Positions 1 to 8,935 of a DNA stretch of 64,000 nucleotides are shown here, one piece after another. Source of the DNA: Phycisphaerae bacterium (GTDB taxonomy: Bacteria; Planctomycetota; Phycisphaerae; UBA1845); assembly GCA_013360585.1 (NCBI GenBank), contig JABWBH010000002.1, positions 1 to 64,000 of the forward strand, given 5' to 3'. The notes beneath the pieces were generated by a model, which was given only the letters and a program-made list of their open reading frames with translations, was not told the DNA's origin and ran no database searches. The position numbers were made by a program, and so were the translations under genes. Every line of letters begins with the position of its first letter. The first letter of the stretch is position 1.

Positions 1-237
1 CGGCCGACGCCGCGCGGGTGTTCTTACCCTGCAAAATACGGCATTTCGAGTGTTTTATTGCAAAAATGGCCTTGATTTCACGCTTGATCAGGGCCTAGTC
101 CAGGAACATCAATGAGGTCTTTTCTGACGGAGGGTCGTTCGTTTGCTGCTACGTCCAATATTGGCATCGGTTGAGGCTGAAGAAAGCAAAAAAACTCGAC
201 AGTAAAATTTAGCGTTGCTTCAACGATCTGCGTGGGA
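1..237. other. Gene-free left edge
   Basis: No credible gene, RNA or strong hairpin was seen. The DNA is more AT-rich than the genes next to it, and it lies downstream of aroDE, which runs on the minus strand and stops at 238. Confidence 0.5.
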
Positions 238-1800
238 TTAACGTAAGAGGCTTGATGTTTCAGAGAACCAGGCGTACTGCGCCTCCGCCTGGCGTTTGAA
301 CATGTCCAGCCCGCCCAAGGTTGGGGCGCCGGCGGCGGCGGCTTCGCGGATCAGGCGGGTTTCCGGCGGCGTGTACACGAGGTCGAAGACCAGGGTTCGT
401 CGGGACAACGCGTCGGGAGGCATCGGCGTGTCCTGCTCGTTGGGCGTCATGCCGACGCGCGTGGTGTTGATCAGCAGGAGGCCGTCGCCGCGAAGGCGCT
501 GCTCCCAGTCGAACGCCTCGCCGCCGAAGTCGCCCGCCAGCGCCGCCGCCCGGCGCCCGTCCCGCGCGTAGATCCGCACGCGGCATCCGTGGTCCGCCAA
601 CGCCGCGACCACCGCCCGTGCCGCCCCGCCGCACCCGAGCACGTCCGCGCTGATGCCGCGAAAGTCGTCCGGCGACCAGTTCAGTCGCGCTGCGATGGAG
701 TTCAGCGCTGCCGCCGCGTCGGTGTTGTAAGCGACGACGCGGCCGTTGCGCCAGACCAGCGTGTTCGCCGCGCCGATCCGCCGGGTCAATGCGTCACCGG
801 CTTCATCCGCCAGCGCCAGCGCCGCCTCCTTGTGCGGAATCGTGACGCTGAACCCGCCTACGTCCAGCCACGGTCGCCGCCGCAGACCCTCGATGAATCT
901 GCGGAGCGCGTCCCCGCCGCGCACGCGCAGCGGCAGGTAGACCGCGTTGACACCGTCCGCCTCAAATCGCGCGTTGAAGAACGCCGGGCTTTGCGAATGC
1001 GCCACGGGATCGCCGATAACGCCGAAAAGGCGGGTGTTCGCGTCGATCCGCCTCCAGCGGTACAAGCCGCACAGTTCCGCAACGCTCACCTGTCCCGGCG
1101 CGGTGGCGCTTCCGGCGTCGAGCGCCGCGTACGTCGCAAACGCGCCGAGCTTCTTCGCCAGCACGCGCGAGAGGACGCCTTCCTCGCCCATGCAGATCGC
1201 CGTCACGCGCAAGCCGCCGAATGCGCCCGCCGCCGCCTCCCGCAGCAGATCGAACGCCGCGAAGTTGTCGCCGATGTCCGACGGCGTCCACGCGACCTTC
1301 GCTACCGCGGCATGTCCGCCGGCCGCGATCCGCTCGATGCGCGATCGCGCATCCGTCATCGGACGCTGAACCTCGTGAGCCGACAGGATCAGCCGGTCCC
1401 TCGGCGCCTCCGGCGTCTTTCCGTCCGCACCGGAATGTCCGTCCTGTCCTGCGACGCCTCCCGCCGCCAGCCGCACTTTCTGCCGGATGTTCGCCGAGCG
1501 CTCCCAGTCCGCCAGCTCGAAATCGACCCACGCCCCCGTGCCCCGCGCCGTCTCAATGAGCCTCGACACGCGCTGCATCGTGTCGCCCGTGAACTGTCCC
1601 CCCTCGTCGGCGCTGCGGCACGTGACGATCCACGTCAGCCCGGGATGCTGCGCCATCAGGCGGCGAAGACCGTCGATTTCGCCCTCGTATCCATCGATCC
1701 GAAGCTCGACGCCGTCCGCTCCGTCTTGCACGGCGTGACGCACCGCCTCCGCCGTCGTTTCGACGCTCTGCACGGGGATGGATGCGATAAGGCAGGTCAT
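238..1800 (-). CDS. aroDE: Bifunctional 3-dehydroquinate dehydratase / shikimate dehydrogenase
   Basis: This 520-residue protein carries steps three and four of the shikimate pathway in one chain. Residues 1 to about 235 are a type I dehydroquinase. The Schiff-base lysine is K168 (in VAKVAW) and the catalytic histidine is H142 (in SAHEVQRP). Residues from about 255 to the end are a shikimate dehydrogenase: the substrate loop GVIGDPVAHSQSP, VTIPHK with its catalytic lysine, the NTDA segment, and a Rossmann GCGGAAR loop. The start is ATG at 1800. Such fusions are known from plants, chlamydiae and some planctomycetes. It is the last of five same-strand genes (ATPase, TOPRIM-like, CocE, PaaK-like, aroDE), and 41 nt separate it from the gene before. 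Nothing indicates dedicated regulation. Confidence 0.95.
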   Translation of the reverse strand: MTCLIASIPVQSVETTAEAVRHAVQDGADGVELRIDGYEGEIDGLRRLMAQHPGLTWIVTCRSADEGGQFTGDTMQRVSRLIETARGTGAWVDFELADWERSANIRQKVRLAAGGVAGQDGHSGADGKTPEAPRDRLILSAHEVQRPMTDARSRIERIAAGGHAAVAKVAWTPSDIGDNFAAFDLLREAAAGAFGGLRVTAICMGEEGVLSRVLAKKLGAFATYAALDAGSATAPGQVSVAELCGLYRWRRIDANTRLFGVIGDPVAHSQSPAFFNARFEADGVNAVYLPLRVRGGDALRRFIEGLRRRPWLDVGGFSVTIPHKEAALALADEAGDALTRRIGAANTLVWRNGRVVAYNTDAAAALNSIAARLNWSPDDFRGISADVLGCGGAARAVVAALADHGCRVRIYARDGRRAAALAGDFGGEAFDWEQRLRGDGLLLINTTRVGMTPNEQDTPMPPDALSRRTLVFDLVYTPPETRLIREAAAAGAPTLGGLDMFKRQAEAQYAWFSETSSLLR

Positions 1801-1841
1801 GTCACGATTCCGTTTTCGCTCGTAAGCGCGGTCGTCCGGCG

Positions 1842-3239
1842 TTAAGGGTTCGGCGTCGCCCCGACCCGGTTGATTACCGCGCGGAACTTCCCCGCCCGGG
1901 TGCGTTCGATCCGGTCCACCGATATGACGTCGATCCGCGCGTCGCCCACGCGGTCGGCCAGATTCCGCCGGATCGTCTCCGCGGTCGCCGCGTCATACCC
2001 CGGCGCCGGCACGACGCGGACGACGAAGCGGTCATCCTCCTCCTGAATGATCTGCGCTTCCCGCACATGCTCGACGCTCTTGAACACCGGGTCCAGCCGT
2101 CCGATCACCCGGCCGTCGCGCGTCCGCAGCACTTCGTCCACCCGCCCTTCCAGGCGCGACAGGACGGGCAGCGCGCTTCCGCAGACGCACCGGTTTTCGT
2201 CGATCGCCCCGCGGTCGCCGAGGCGATACCGGAGGAACACCTGTCCGAAGTTGATCAGGCTGGTGCAGACCAGTTCGCCCGTCTGTCCCGCCGGGCACGG
2301 GCGGCCGTCGTCGCCGAGGACTTCGACCAGTCCGTAATCGGGGCTGAGGTGCATCGACCCCTGCTCGCACTGCGCGGCGAAGACGCAAAGCTCGCCCGCG
2401 CCGTACTGGTCGAACACCTTGCAGCCGAAGGCCCGCTCGATCGCCTCGCGCTGATGCTCGAAGAGCGTCTCGGAGCTGGTGATCGTGCAGCGCATCGGGA
2501 TCGGCGGTTCGCCGCGCTCCAGCAGATGCCGCGCGACGGTGTACACGCTGGAAGGGTATCCGAGGATCGCGTGATACGGGCGGCGGCGCATCTGGTCCAG
2601 ATAATGCGGGAGAAACCGCTCCGACAGGTGGTAGCTGGAAAGGTAAAGCTGCTTCCACGCGTAGTTGTAAACCCAGAACGGCGGGCGCTCCCGCGTGACC
2701 GGCGCGACGAGTTGTCCGCCGATCATGACGTAGGGGAGGCGTCCGAACTGCATTCCCGCCGGCCGCCGGCAGCGCGCCTCAAAAAAGGCGTAAGATGTCG
2801 CCTCGGCCTCGGGCGTGCGGAACAGCGTCAGCGGCGAGCCTGTGCTGCCGCTGGTGGACAGGCGGATCAACGCCGACGGCGGAAGACGTTCGTCGAGAAG
2901 CCGCTGCGGCGCCGCTCGCACCTCCTCGCGGGAAAGGATCGGCAGGCGCGCGAGGTCGTCGATCGAGCGGACGTCCTGCGGACTCAGCCCCGCCCGCCGC
3001 CACGCTTCCCGGTAATGCGGCACATGCGCGTACGCATGACTCACCAGCGCCGCAAGCCGCTCGTCGCAGTGCGCCCGCATCTCGTCGCGGCTCATCCGCG
3101 ACCGGCGCTCGATCTCGGGCACGAGCGCCTCATACACGCGCCCGTAGCGACGGCGCGACACGCGCCACGCCTGCACGGTCGCAGCCACGCTGCCGAGGCC
3201 CGGCGCCGTCGTCAGCTTTTGCAGCCAGCTTCCCGGCAT
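1842..3239 (-). CDS. PaaK/CapK-like adenylate-forming enzyme
   Basis: A 465-residue member of the phenylacetate-CoA ligase / coenzyme F390 synthetase (CapK) branch of the ANL superfamily. Near residue 130 is the phosphate loop STSGSTGSP. Further on are SSETLFEHQ, a DQYGAGE motif typical of these adenylases, a C-V-C-G pair of cysteines, and LEGRVDEVL. The family activates a carboxylic acid as acyl-AMP and usually passes it to CoA. The substrate cannot be told from the sequence, and relatives are often found in polysaccharide or surface-lipid loci. The ATG is only 6 nt after the stop of the hydrolase gene upstream, so the two are probably co-transcribed. Length is normal for the family. Confidence 0.8.
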   Translation of the reverse strand: MPGSWLQKLTTAPGLGSVAATVQAWRVSRRRYGRVYEALVPEIERRSRMSRDEMRAHCDERLAALVSHAYAHVPHYREAWRRAGLSPQDVRSIDDLARLPILSREEVRAAPQRLLDERLPPSALIRLSTSGSTGSPLTLFRTPEAEATSYAFFEARCRRPAGMQFGRLPYVMIGGQLVAPVTRERPPFWVYNYAWKQLYLSSYHLSERFLPHYLDQMRRRPYHAILGYPSSVYTVARHLLERGEPPIPMRCTITSSETLFEHQREAIERAFGCKVFDQYGAGELCVFAAQCEQGSMHLSPDYGLVEVLGDDGRPCPAGQTGELVCTSLINFGQVFLRYRLGDRGAIDENRCVCGSALPVLSRLEGRVDEVLRTRDGRVIGRLDPVFKSVEHVREAQIIQEEDDRFVVRVVPAPGYDAATAETIRRNLADRVGDARIDVISVDRIERTRAGKFRAVINRVGATPNP

Positions 3240-3245
3240 GTCGCA

Positions 3246-5195
3246 TCAGTCCGCCGGCGGCGAGCCGGTTGCGGGTGCGGGCGCAGCGGCGGGCGTCGGC
3301 TCAGCCGGCAGCACGCCGACCTCGAAGTGCGTCGCGAACCGCGGCGACCGGTACACCCGGTGCGTCGCCTTCACGAAATCCTCCGCGACGGCCTTGTAGA
3401 TGTTCGGCACATATTTCTGCGGGTTGCGGTCCACCAGCGGGAACCACGTACTTTGCACCTGGATCATCAGGCGGTGCCCCGGTTTGAACGTGTGCAGGAC
3501 GTCCTGAAGCTTGAGGCGGACGCGCGTCGGCTCCCCCGGGCGGAAGGGCGCGGGCTTCTCATAACTGTCGCGGTAGCGCCCGCGGATCACCTCGCTGCGC
3601 ACCATCATCTGATACCCGCCCCAGGGGCGGCTCGGCGAGAATCCCTCGGGCGTCTTCGCGTCCGGCGGAAACACGTCGATCACCTTGATGATCCAGTCCG
3701 CGTCGGTCTGCGTCGTCGAAACCCACAACTCCGCGGTGATCGGACCCGCCAGCGTCAGCGGTTCGGTGAGCACGGAGGTCTGATACGTCAGCACGTCCGG
3801 CCGCCGCGCCGCGAAGCGCTGATCGTCCGTCATGTGCTCCCGCGTCATGTGAACCGTGATCTCCTCCGTGTAAGGCACGGGTTTCGCCGGATCGCTGACG
3901 AATTCGTCGAACCCCTCGACCGCAGGAGCGTCGAACGTCAAGGCGCCGCCCGCCGCAAGGTACACGCGCTGCATCCGTGTCTCCTTCGGAGGCCACTGCG
4001 GGAACGTCCGCCAGCGGTTCTCTCCGGTCTCGAAGATGTGCGCCTCCGACAACGTCAACGTCCCCTCGTCCTTCAAAAAGTGATTGAAAAACACACGCTC
4101 GATCTGCTCCTGATAATGCACCGACGTCTTCTCGCCGAAGTGCATGTTGCCGAGACGGTCGCCGTCGCGCCGCGCCCAGCCGCCGTGGTCCCAGGGCCCC
4201 GCGACGAGGATGTTGAACACGCCCGGATTCTGCCGCTCGATCGCGTCATACGTCTCGAAGGTGCCGTAAAGATCCTCCGCGTCGTACCAGCCGCCGACCG
4301 TCATCACCGCCGGCGCGACGTTCTTCAGATGCGGGAGGATGTTCCGTTTCCGCCAGTACTCGTCGTAATCCGGGTGCTCGACGATCTCGTCCCACATCGG
4401 GTTTTCGCTCTGAAAATGCTTCGTCGGCACGTCGCACAGCGGTCCTAAGTTCAGGTAAAAGTCATATCCGTCCGGCGTGCCGTGCGAGAAGCCCCACGGC
4501 CGATGCTGCACGGGCAGCGGGCGAGGCTTCCCGAAGCCCACGATGAAATTGAACGCATGAGCCAGGTAGAAAGCCCCGTGATGATGAAAATCATCGAAGA
4601 ACCAGTCCGCGATCGGCGCCTGCGGCGACACCGCTTTCAGCGCCGGGTGCGCGTCGATCATGCTCGCGGAGGAGTAAAACCCGGGATACGAGATGCCCCA
4701 CATCCCCGCCCGCCCGTTGTGGTTCGGCACGTGCTCCAGCAGCCACGCGATCGTGTCATGCGCGTCGCTGCTCTCGTCCACATCCGACGGGCTTTTCTTG
4801 ACGGGCGCATGCGGCGTCATGTTCAGAAACGTCCCCTCGGACATGTGCGTGCCGCGCACGTCCTGGAGCACGAAAATGTATCCGTCCGCCTCCAGCAGGT
4901 CGCTGGGACCGATGTTGTGTGCGAACTGCCCCTCCCCGTAAGGCCCGACCCCGTAAGGCGTGCGCCGGATCAGAAACGGATACGTCTTCGACGCATCCTT
5001 CGGCGCGTACACCACCGTGAAGAGCTTCGCCCCGTCGCGCATCGGAATCTGATGCTCGGACTTGCTGTAACGCTCCTGCAACGGCGATTGCGCCGCGGAT
5101 TGCGAGAGGACAGCCAGCGGGAGCAACGCCGCCGTCAGCCTCGCATAAAACCTTCGCGCCAGCCTTGAGGTGTGATGAATCGTGGATTGCTTCAA
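3246..5195 (-). CDS. Secreted CocE/NonD-family alpha/beta hydrolase
   Basis: An exported hydrolase of about 649 residues related to cocaine esterase, glutaryl-7-ACA acylase and X-Pro dipeptidyl peptidase. An N-terminal signal (LTAALLPLAVLSQSAAQ) precedes the catalytic domain, where the nucleophile serine lies in GISYPG. AGPWDHGGW and the C-terminal jelly-roll domain typical of the family follow. I place the start at a TTG (5195) because GGAGGG lies 5 nt before it; an upstream in-frame TTG at 5216 has no ribosome site. The substrate, an ester or an acyl amide, is unknown. It sits 17 nt after the TOPRIM-like gene and 6 nt before the PaaK-like gene. Confidence 0.85.
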   Translation of the reverse strand: MKQSTIHHTSRLARRFYARLTAALLPLAVLSQSAAQSPLQERYSKSEHQIPMRDGAKLFTVVYAPKDASKTYPFLIRRTPYGVGPYGEGQFAHNIGPSDLLEADGYIFVLQDVRGTHMSEGTFLNMTPHAPVKKSPSDVDESSDAHDTIAWLLEHVPNHNGRAGMWGISYPGFYSSASMIDAHPALKAVSPQAPIADWFFDDFHHHGAFYLAHAFNFIVGFGKPRPLPVQHRPWGFSHGTPDGYDFYLNLGPLCDVPTKHFQSENPMWDEIVEHPDYDEYWRKRNILPHLKNVAPAVMTVGGWYDAEDLYGTFETYDAIERQNPGVFNILVAGPWDHGGWARRDGDRLGNMHFGEKTSVHYQEQIERVFFNHFLKDEGTLTLSEAHIFETGENRWRTFPQWPPKETRMQRVYLAAGGALTFDAPAVEGFDEFVSDPAKPVPYTEEITVHMTREHMTDDQRFAARRPDVLTYQTSVLTEPLTLAGPITAELWVSTTQTDADWIIKVIDVFPPDAKTPEGFSPSRPWGGYQMMVRSEVIRGRYRDSYEKPAPFRPGEPTRVRLKLQDVLHTFKPGHRLMIQVQSTWFPLVDRNPQKYVPNIYKAVAEDFVKATHRVYRSPRFATHFEVGVLPAEPTPAAAPAPATGSPPAD

Positions 5196-5212
5196 GGGTT
5201 CCCTCCGTTTTG

Positions 5213-5854
5213 TCAACGTTTCGCCTCGGCGCCGGGTTCACATCCGAACCATGTTTGCAGCAGCCGGCGCATTTTCAAGAAGGCTCGATCGGCGCATCTC
5301 CGGAAGCTCACCCGGTTTGCAAGTTCCTCGAATATCGCCGCGGAACGGCGCTTGCGCGTTCGTTGCAATGTGTGGATCATCGCCAATTTGGGATCAACGG
5401 GCTTCGCAGCGTTTGCGGGCCAGACCCCCAGTGAACGCAACCAGGAAGCCAGTTCATCCGCGGGACCGTCCCATCCCAGGATCCGCGTCACTTCTGGCGA
5501 GTCGCTCCAGACCCAGGCTTCGAGTTCCGGTTCAAGCACGACCACGCCGGCGCGATCGAACCAGACCGGCGCCAGCGCCCGTTCACCCGCCCTCTCCAGA
5601 TCCTCCGCCGTCGTATCAGGCGATGCGCAGCCATCGTGGTCAAACAGAACCAATGCATGAGCGTAACGATCAGCCATCGGACGCAGGAACTCGGCGGCCC
5701 GCGTCCGGCAGCCGGAGTCACGATACGGATGCGGGAACACGTCGAACGTCACTGGGCGGATGCCCAGCGCCGGCGTGCGGGACAGCAAACCCGTGACCGT
5801 CGCCTCGATGTCCCGGTCCGCCACGAGAAACACCATGTCTTTATCAAAGGCCAC
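5213..5854 (-). CDS. TOPRIM/DUF4276-like partner of the AAA ATPase
   Basis: About 213 residues from a GTG at 5854, 5 nt after the ATPase stop; an ATG at 5836 is the alternative start. The protein opens with a strand and acidic pair, FLVADRD (D13, D15). It then has LVLFDHDG, a DxD motif at D72/D74, and an acidic ELEAW segment (E108, E110, E112). That pattern of acidic residues on strand ends resembles TOPRIM-type nucleases and the DUF4276 family found beside AAA ATPases. It has no signal peptide or membrane segment. Tight coupling to the upstream ATPase suggests one functional module. I infer a nuclease-like effector; the family assignment comes from motifs only. Confidence 0.6.
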   Translation of the reverse strand: MAFDKDMVFLVADRDIEATVTGLLSRTPALGIRPVTFDVFPHPYRDSGCRTRAAEFLRPMADRYAHALVLFDHDGCASPDTTAEDLERAGERALAPVWFDRAGVVVLEPELEAWVWSDSPEVTRILGWDGPADELASWLRSLGVWPANAAKPVDPKLAMIHTLQRTRKRRSAAIFEELANRVSFRRCADRAFLKMRRLLQTWFGCEPGAEAKR

Positions 5855-5859
5855 GCCGG

Positions 5860-7122
5860 CTATCCTAGAACCCCGCCCGCAAAGAGGACGCCGAGATTCT
5901 CCTCGCCGCGCCACGTCCGCAGGTTGGGATGCTGGTCTCCGCGCACGATGTCCGTGGCGCCGTCCGATCCCTTGGCGAAGCACAACACATTGGATGCCTC
6001 GACGCTGCTGAGAATGATGGGCGAGTGCGTGGCGACCAGCACTTGAGAATCGTAGACGCAGGAAAGCGACTGTAGCAGCGTCTCCACGGCGCGAGGGTGA
6101 ATGCCGTTCTCGGGTTCCTCAATCAGATAAGCGCTTGCCGGCGCGGACAGATACGCAATCAACGTCAGTGCAAGCAGTCGCAACGTTCCGTCGGAAACGA
6201 CCCAGGAAGGGACTGTGATTCCGCCTTGGTAGGTGACGGTCAGGTAACGATGGCGATCATCCGCACGCTCCTGCGTGTCGATCGATTCAATCTCCGGGAG
6301 GGCGGTGCGAACGTGTTCGAGCCAGTCTCGGGCACGATTCGGGTGATGCTGTTTCAAATCGTGAACGACCCACGGGAGGTTTGAACCGTCCGGTTTGAAC
6401 CCGCGAACCTGACCCGGCGGGCTGGCCCTGCGGATGAGCAGGCTGTTGAGGGTCAGGCGCTGGATGCCCGTCCCCAGAAACTCCTTGAACCAGGTTGCTA
6501 CGGGGAACTTTCGTTCATCATCCGGCAGGCTCGCCAGCGCCGATCGCTGTGGACCCAGCTTGAACGGAGTCACCCACCCTTTGCCGCTTTCTCCGTAGGT
6601 CTCAGAGGAGTAGTTGACGTTCTTTCCGGGTTTCTTGCTCAACACGACCCGCTTCCCGGTCGCCTTGTCCGGGGTCAACAAGGTGTCTGGTTCTTTTGCA
6701 GCATGGGGAAAAAGCGAGCGGGGGGTGGCGGGCTCAGGACGCGGCGCCTTCTTCAGCAGCCCACGCTCGGCCACGACGCAATTCTCTTTCGTCTCGGGAT
6801 CGATCCCCACGACAAGCTCATAACGGATCAGGCTGAAATCCGGGTCCGGAAGCCGATCCCGCCGAGCTTCCGGGAAACGCACTTCAACGGCCAGCTCGAA
6901 CGAGTCCCCCCCACGCTTCCAGAACAGATCCTGCAAGTTCTGAGTCCGCTCCTGAATCGCCGCGTCAAGACCCTCGCGCACGAAATCGCTCATGAATCCG
7001 ACGACGTCCAGAAACGTCGTCTTGCCGCTCGCGTTGGGGCCGACCAGGACGTGGAACGGTGCGAGGGAGCGATGCACGTAACGCAGGCTTCTGAACCTCA
7101 AGGCTTCGATCAACGTGAACAT
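5860..7122 (-). CDS. SMC/OLD-like AAA family ATPase
   Basis: A 420-residue ABC-type ATPase with head domains only. Walker A is GPNASGKTT (28-36). The ABC signature region is SDGTLRLLALTL, Walker B is YLIEEPENGIHP (glutamates 335-336), and the switch histidine is in VATHSP (H366). This matches the AAA_15/AAA_21 (COG4637-like) proteins that occur alone or with TOPRIM nucleases, as in OLD, Gabija and PARIS-like defence systems. A short insertion (residues about 60-230) replaces the long coiled coil of true SMC proteins. The small acidic-motif partner follows at once, which argues for a two-gene toxin or defence unit. An exact named system cannot be assigned from sequence reading. Confidence 0.85.
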   Translation of the reverse strand: MFTLIEALRFRSLRYVHRSLAPFHVLVGPNASGKTTFLDVVGFMSDFVREGLDAAIQERTQNLQDLFWKRGGDSFELAVEVRFPEARRDRLPDPDFSLIRYELVVGIDPETKENCVVAERGLLKKAPRPEPATPRSLFPHAAKEPDTLLTPDKATGKRVVLSKKPGKNVNYSSETYGESGKGWVTPFKLGPQRSALASLPDDERKFPVATWFKEFLGTGIQRLTLNSLLIRRASPPGQVRGFKPDGSNLPWVVHDLKQHHPNRARDWLEHVRTALPEIESIDTQERADDRHRYLTVTYQGGITVPSWVVSDGTLRLLALTLIAYLSAPASAYLIEEPENGIHPRAVETLLQSLSCVYDSQVLVATHSPIILSSVEASNVLCFAKGSDGATDIVRGDQHPNLRTWRGEENLGVLFAGGVLG

Positions 7123-7156
7123 GCGACAGTTTCCACCCGAACCGATCGACTCCGGA

Positions 7157-8068
7157 CTAAGCGACTCCCTCTCCCCCCGTGCTCTTCAAAAACCCCACGC
7201 TCGACTGAAACATCCGCTCCACGTCCGCCGCCGGGCGGTTCGGATCTTCCTCCGCCTGAAGATCCTGAAGGTTGGCCACGCACAGCGGACACCCCGCCAC
7301 GTCGAGATGAAACTCCGTAAAACTCCGCCACGGCTCTTCCAGCACGCCTAATGCATACGCCCCCAGCGTACTGCGCTTCAGGCACGTCAGGCGATGCGAA
7401 CGCCACACCGACGACACCGCCACGTCGCCCAGCTCGCCCTCCGCGCACGCCGCCGCCTTCGGATCCGCCTCCTCAAGATAGCGCTGAAGCTTCTGAATCG
7501 CCCGGAACTTGATTCCCGCCACCGCCTTCTGATCGAGGTCCAGCAGCTCCGCCACGTCCAGGTTCCGACGACCCACGAAAAACAGCAGCTCGATCACCTG
7601 AAGATCGTCAAACGCCTGCCGGTCGCGCAGCTCGTAGATCAGCCGCCGCAGCATGTCCGCCAGAAGACGCTGCTGGCGCGCCTCCTCCTCCACCGCGACC
7701 GCGGCGCCGCTGGGCGACTCCCCCGAGGCCGGCGAGACGCGCTCCAGCCAGTCCTCTCCCTCGCCGGTGGGCTGCTGCGTCGGCAGGCGCTTCTGCCGCA
7801 GCAGGTCGAAGAGCTTGTACCGGGCGATCGTGAAAAGATAGGTTTCCAGCGACCGCGACGCATCGAAATTCGCCAGCGACGTGGCGAATCCGACAAAGGT
7901 GTCCTGCACGATGTCTTCCGCGTCCGCAAAAGACGGGGCGCGGGAACGCGCAAACGCCAGCAGACGCCCCTGATACCGCTCGATGAGCTGACGCCACGCG
8001 CGCTGGTCCCCCGCGCGTATGCCCTCGACCAGGAAAGCGTCTCCCTTCTCGGCGTCCATCAGCGCCAT
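7157..8068 (-). CDS. ECF-type RNA polymerase sigma factor with C-terminal Cys/His tail
   Basis: A 303-residue sigma-70 family protein. Region 2 lies at about residues 15-95, with DAEDIVQDTFVGF and LFTIARYKLFDLLR. Region 4 lies at about 130-200, with LDVAELLDLDQKAVAGIKFRAIQKL as the promoter-reading helix pair. Past residue 205 it has an extra 100 residues that ordinary ECF factors lack. This tail has C229 and an H254-x5-C260-x2-C263 pattern, reminiscent of the zinc-binding ZAS domain of anti-sigma factors. No separate anti-sigma gene is adjacent, so the tail may act as a built-in regulator. Related tailed sigma factors occur in planctomycetes. The start is ATG 8068. Confidence 0.85.
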   Translation of the reverse strand: MALMDAEKGDAFLVEGIRAGDQRAWRQLIERYQGRLLAFARSRAPSFADAEDIVQDTFVGFATSLANFDASRSLETYLFTIARYKLFDLLRQKRLPTQQPTGEGEDWLERVSPASGESPSGAAVAVEEEARQQRLLADMLRRLIYELRDRQAFDDLQVIELLFFVGRRNLDVAELLDLDQKAVAGIKFRAIQKLQRYLEEADPKAAACAEGELGDVAVSSVWRSHRLTCLKRSTLGAYALGVLEEPWRSFTEFHLDVAGCPLCVANLQDLQAEEDPNRPAADVERMFQSSVGFLKSTGGEGVA

Positions 8069-8242
8069 GATACGCGCGCCGCCGACCCCGTGCGAACCCC
8101 GCGAAACCGCCCCGCCTTACCAAGCTGCGCCCGTCAGGCAACGTACCAGGAACGGCGACAGGCAACAGGCATAAAGGCAACGTGTGACAGGCATCTAAAT
8201 CGTCATTCTCGGTTCCGCGGCGCGCTGCGAAACGAGCGTTCG

Positions 8243-8260
8243 CGCGGGCTGAAGCCCGCG
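8243..8260. repeat. Hairpin repeat, GCGGGCT-GA-AGCCCGC type
   Basis: A perfect 8-bp stem (CGCGGGCT / AGCCCGCG) with a GA loop, followed by GGCTCGG. A near copy with one mismatch lies at 21278-21295 in another intergenic region. This is probably one member of a dispersed palindromic family. Confidence 0.6.
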
Positions 8261-8320
8261 GCTCGGAGGGCGCTCCACATTCGTGAATCTTGCAACGGGC
8301 ACAGAAGCACAGAGGTTGCG

Positions 8321-8335
8321 GGGCGGACTCCGCCC
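8321..8335. repeat. Hairpin repeat, GGGCGG-ACT-CCGCCC type
   Basis: A 6-bp GC stem with a 3-nt loop inside GCGGGGCGGACT. The same 12-base string occurs at about 19931 (followed by unrelated sequence) and at about 56724, where a hairpin is again formed. All three are intergenic. Confidence 0.5.
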
Positions 8336-8828
8336 GCCGCGGATGCTCAGGCAGGGGTCAGGGCCGACACAGGGGGATCGTAGGCTTACGCGGCGCCCCG
8401 TGAGAGGATGCCGCCCGGTCGCCTGCCGGGCCGCGACCGCCTGCTTTCCGCGTTGCGCAGCGAAGTGGAGGGTGAGGAAGTCTTCTTCTTCCGCCTCGCT
8501 CCGCAGTTGATGAGGCTGCGTGTTCAGCGCCGCTCCTTGAGGATCTGAACGACGAAAGTCGGCACGAACCTGGCGCACCTGCACGTCGAGAGTGAGTCGC
8601 CCCTCGAGGGCGCCGCTGTTCAAAACCGATATCGCCGGCGGACCTGCCTCGGACGCTGGTCCCTTGCAAGGGCATCGCCAGCGCCGTAGCGTTTCCGAGA
8701 GGGTGAGTTGGTGCGGCGTGGATGAGAAACGATTCGCCGCGCTGCGGCTGGACCTGCTATCCCGGCGTCGAGCGTCTGCGGGAGCGAAGCAAGCCCCTAA
8801 GACCGGCAGCCTTTCCCGCGCGACCGCC

Positions 8829-8909
8829 GATTTGCGGGGCGGGGACGCTGATCTGCGGCGTGATGACGCTGATTTGCGGGGCGCGGGTGCGGGTTTGCGG
8901 GGCATCGGC
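8829..8909 (+). repeat. Imperfect tandem repeat around GATTTGCGGGGC
   Basis: Four imperfect copies of a short unit centred on GATTTGCGGGGC or GATCTGCGGCGT, spaced by about 20-24 nt, end some 25 nt before the start of the next gene. Role unknown. The repeats may have arisen by slippage. Confidence 0.45.
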
Positions 8910-8935
8910 GGAGGACCGTCACGGAGGGCACCTCG

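Larger units (their letters stand above)
8069..8935. other. 867-nt intergenic region with hairpins and short repeats
   Basis: I see no gene with a ribosome site or protein family signature here; the open frames are shadows of high GC. The region holds two palindromic hairpins and an imperfect tandem repeat just before the membrane protein gene at 8936, all listed separately. Confidence 0.5.

Noticed and set aside
3246-5216. TTG 5216 as start of the CocE-like gene
   Set aside because: The ribosome site GGAGGG lies between it and TTG 5195, so 5195 fits better.
5213-7122. Naming the ATPase/TOPRIM pair as PARIS, Gabija or MADS
   Set aside because: The motifs fit the general type, but I saw no diagnostic domain of any one system, so I left the name open.
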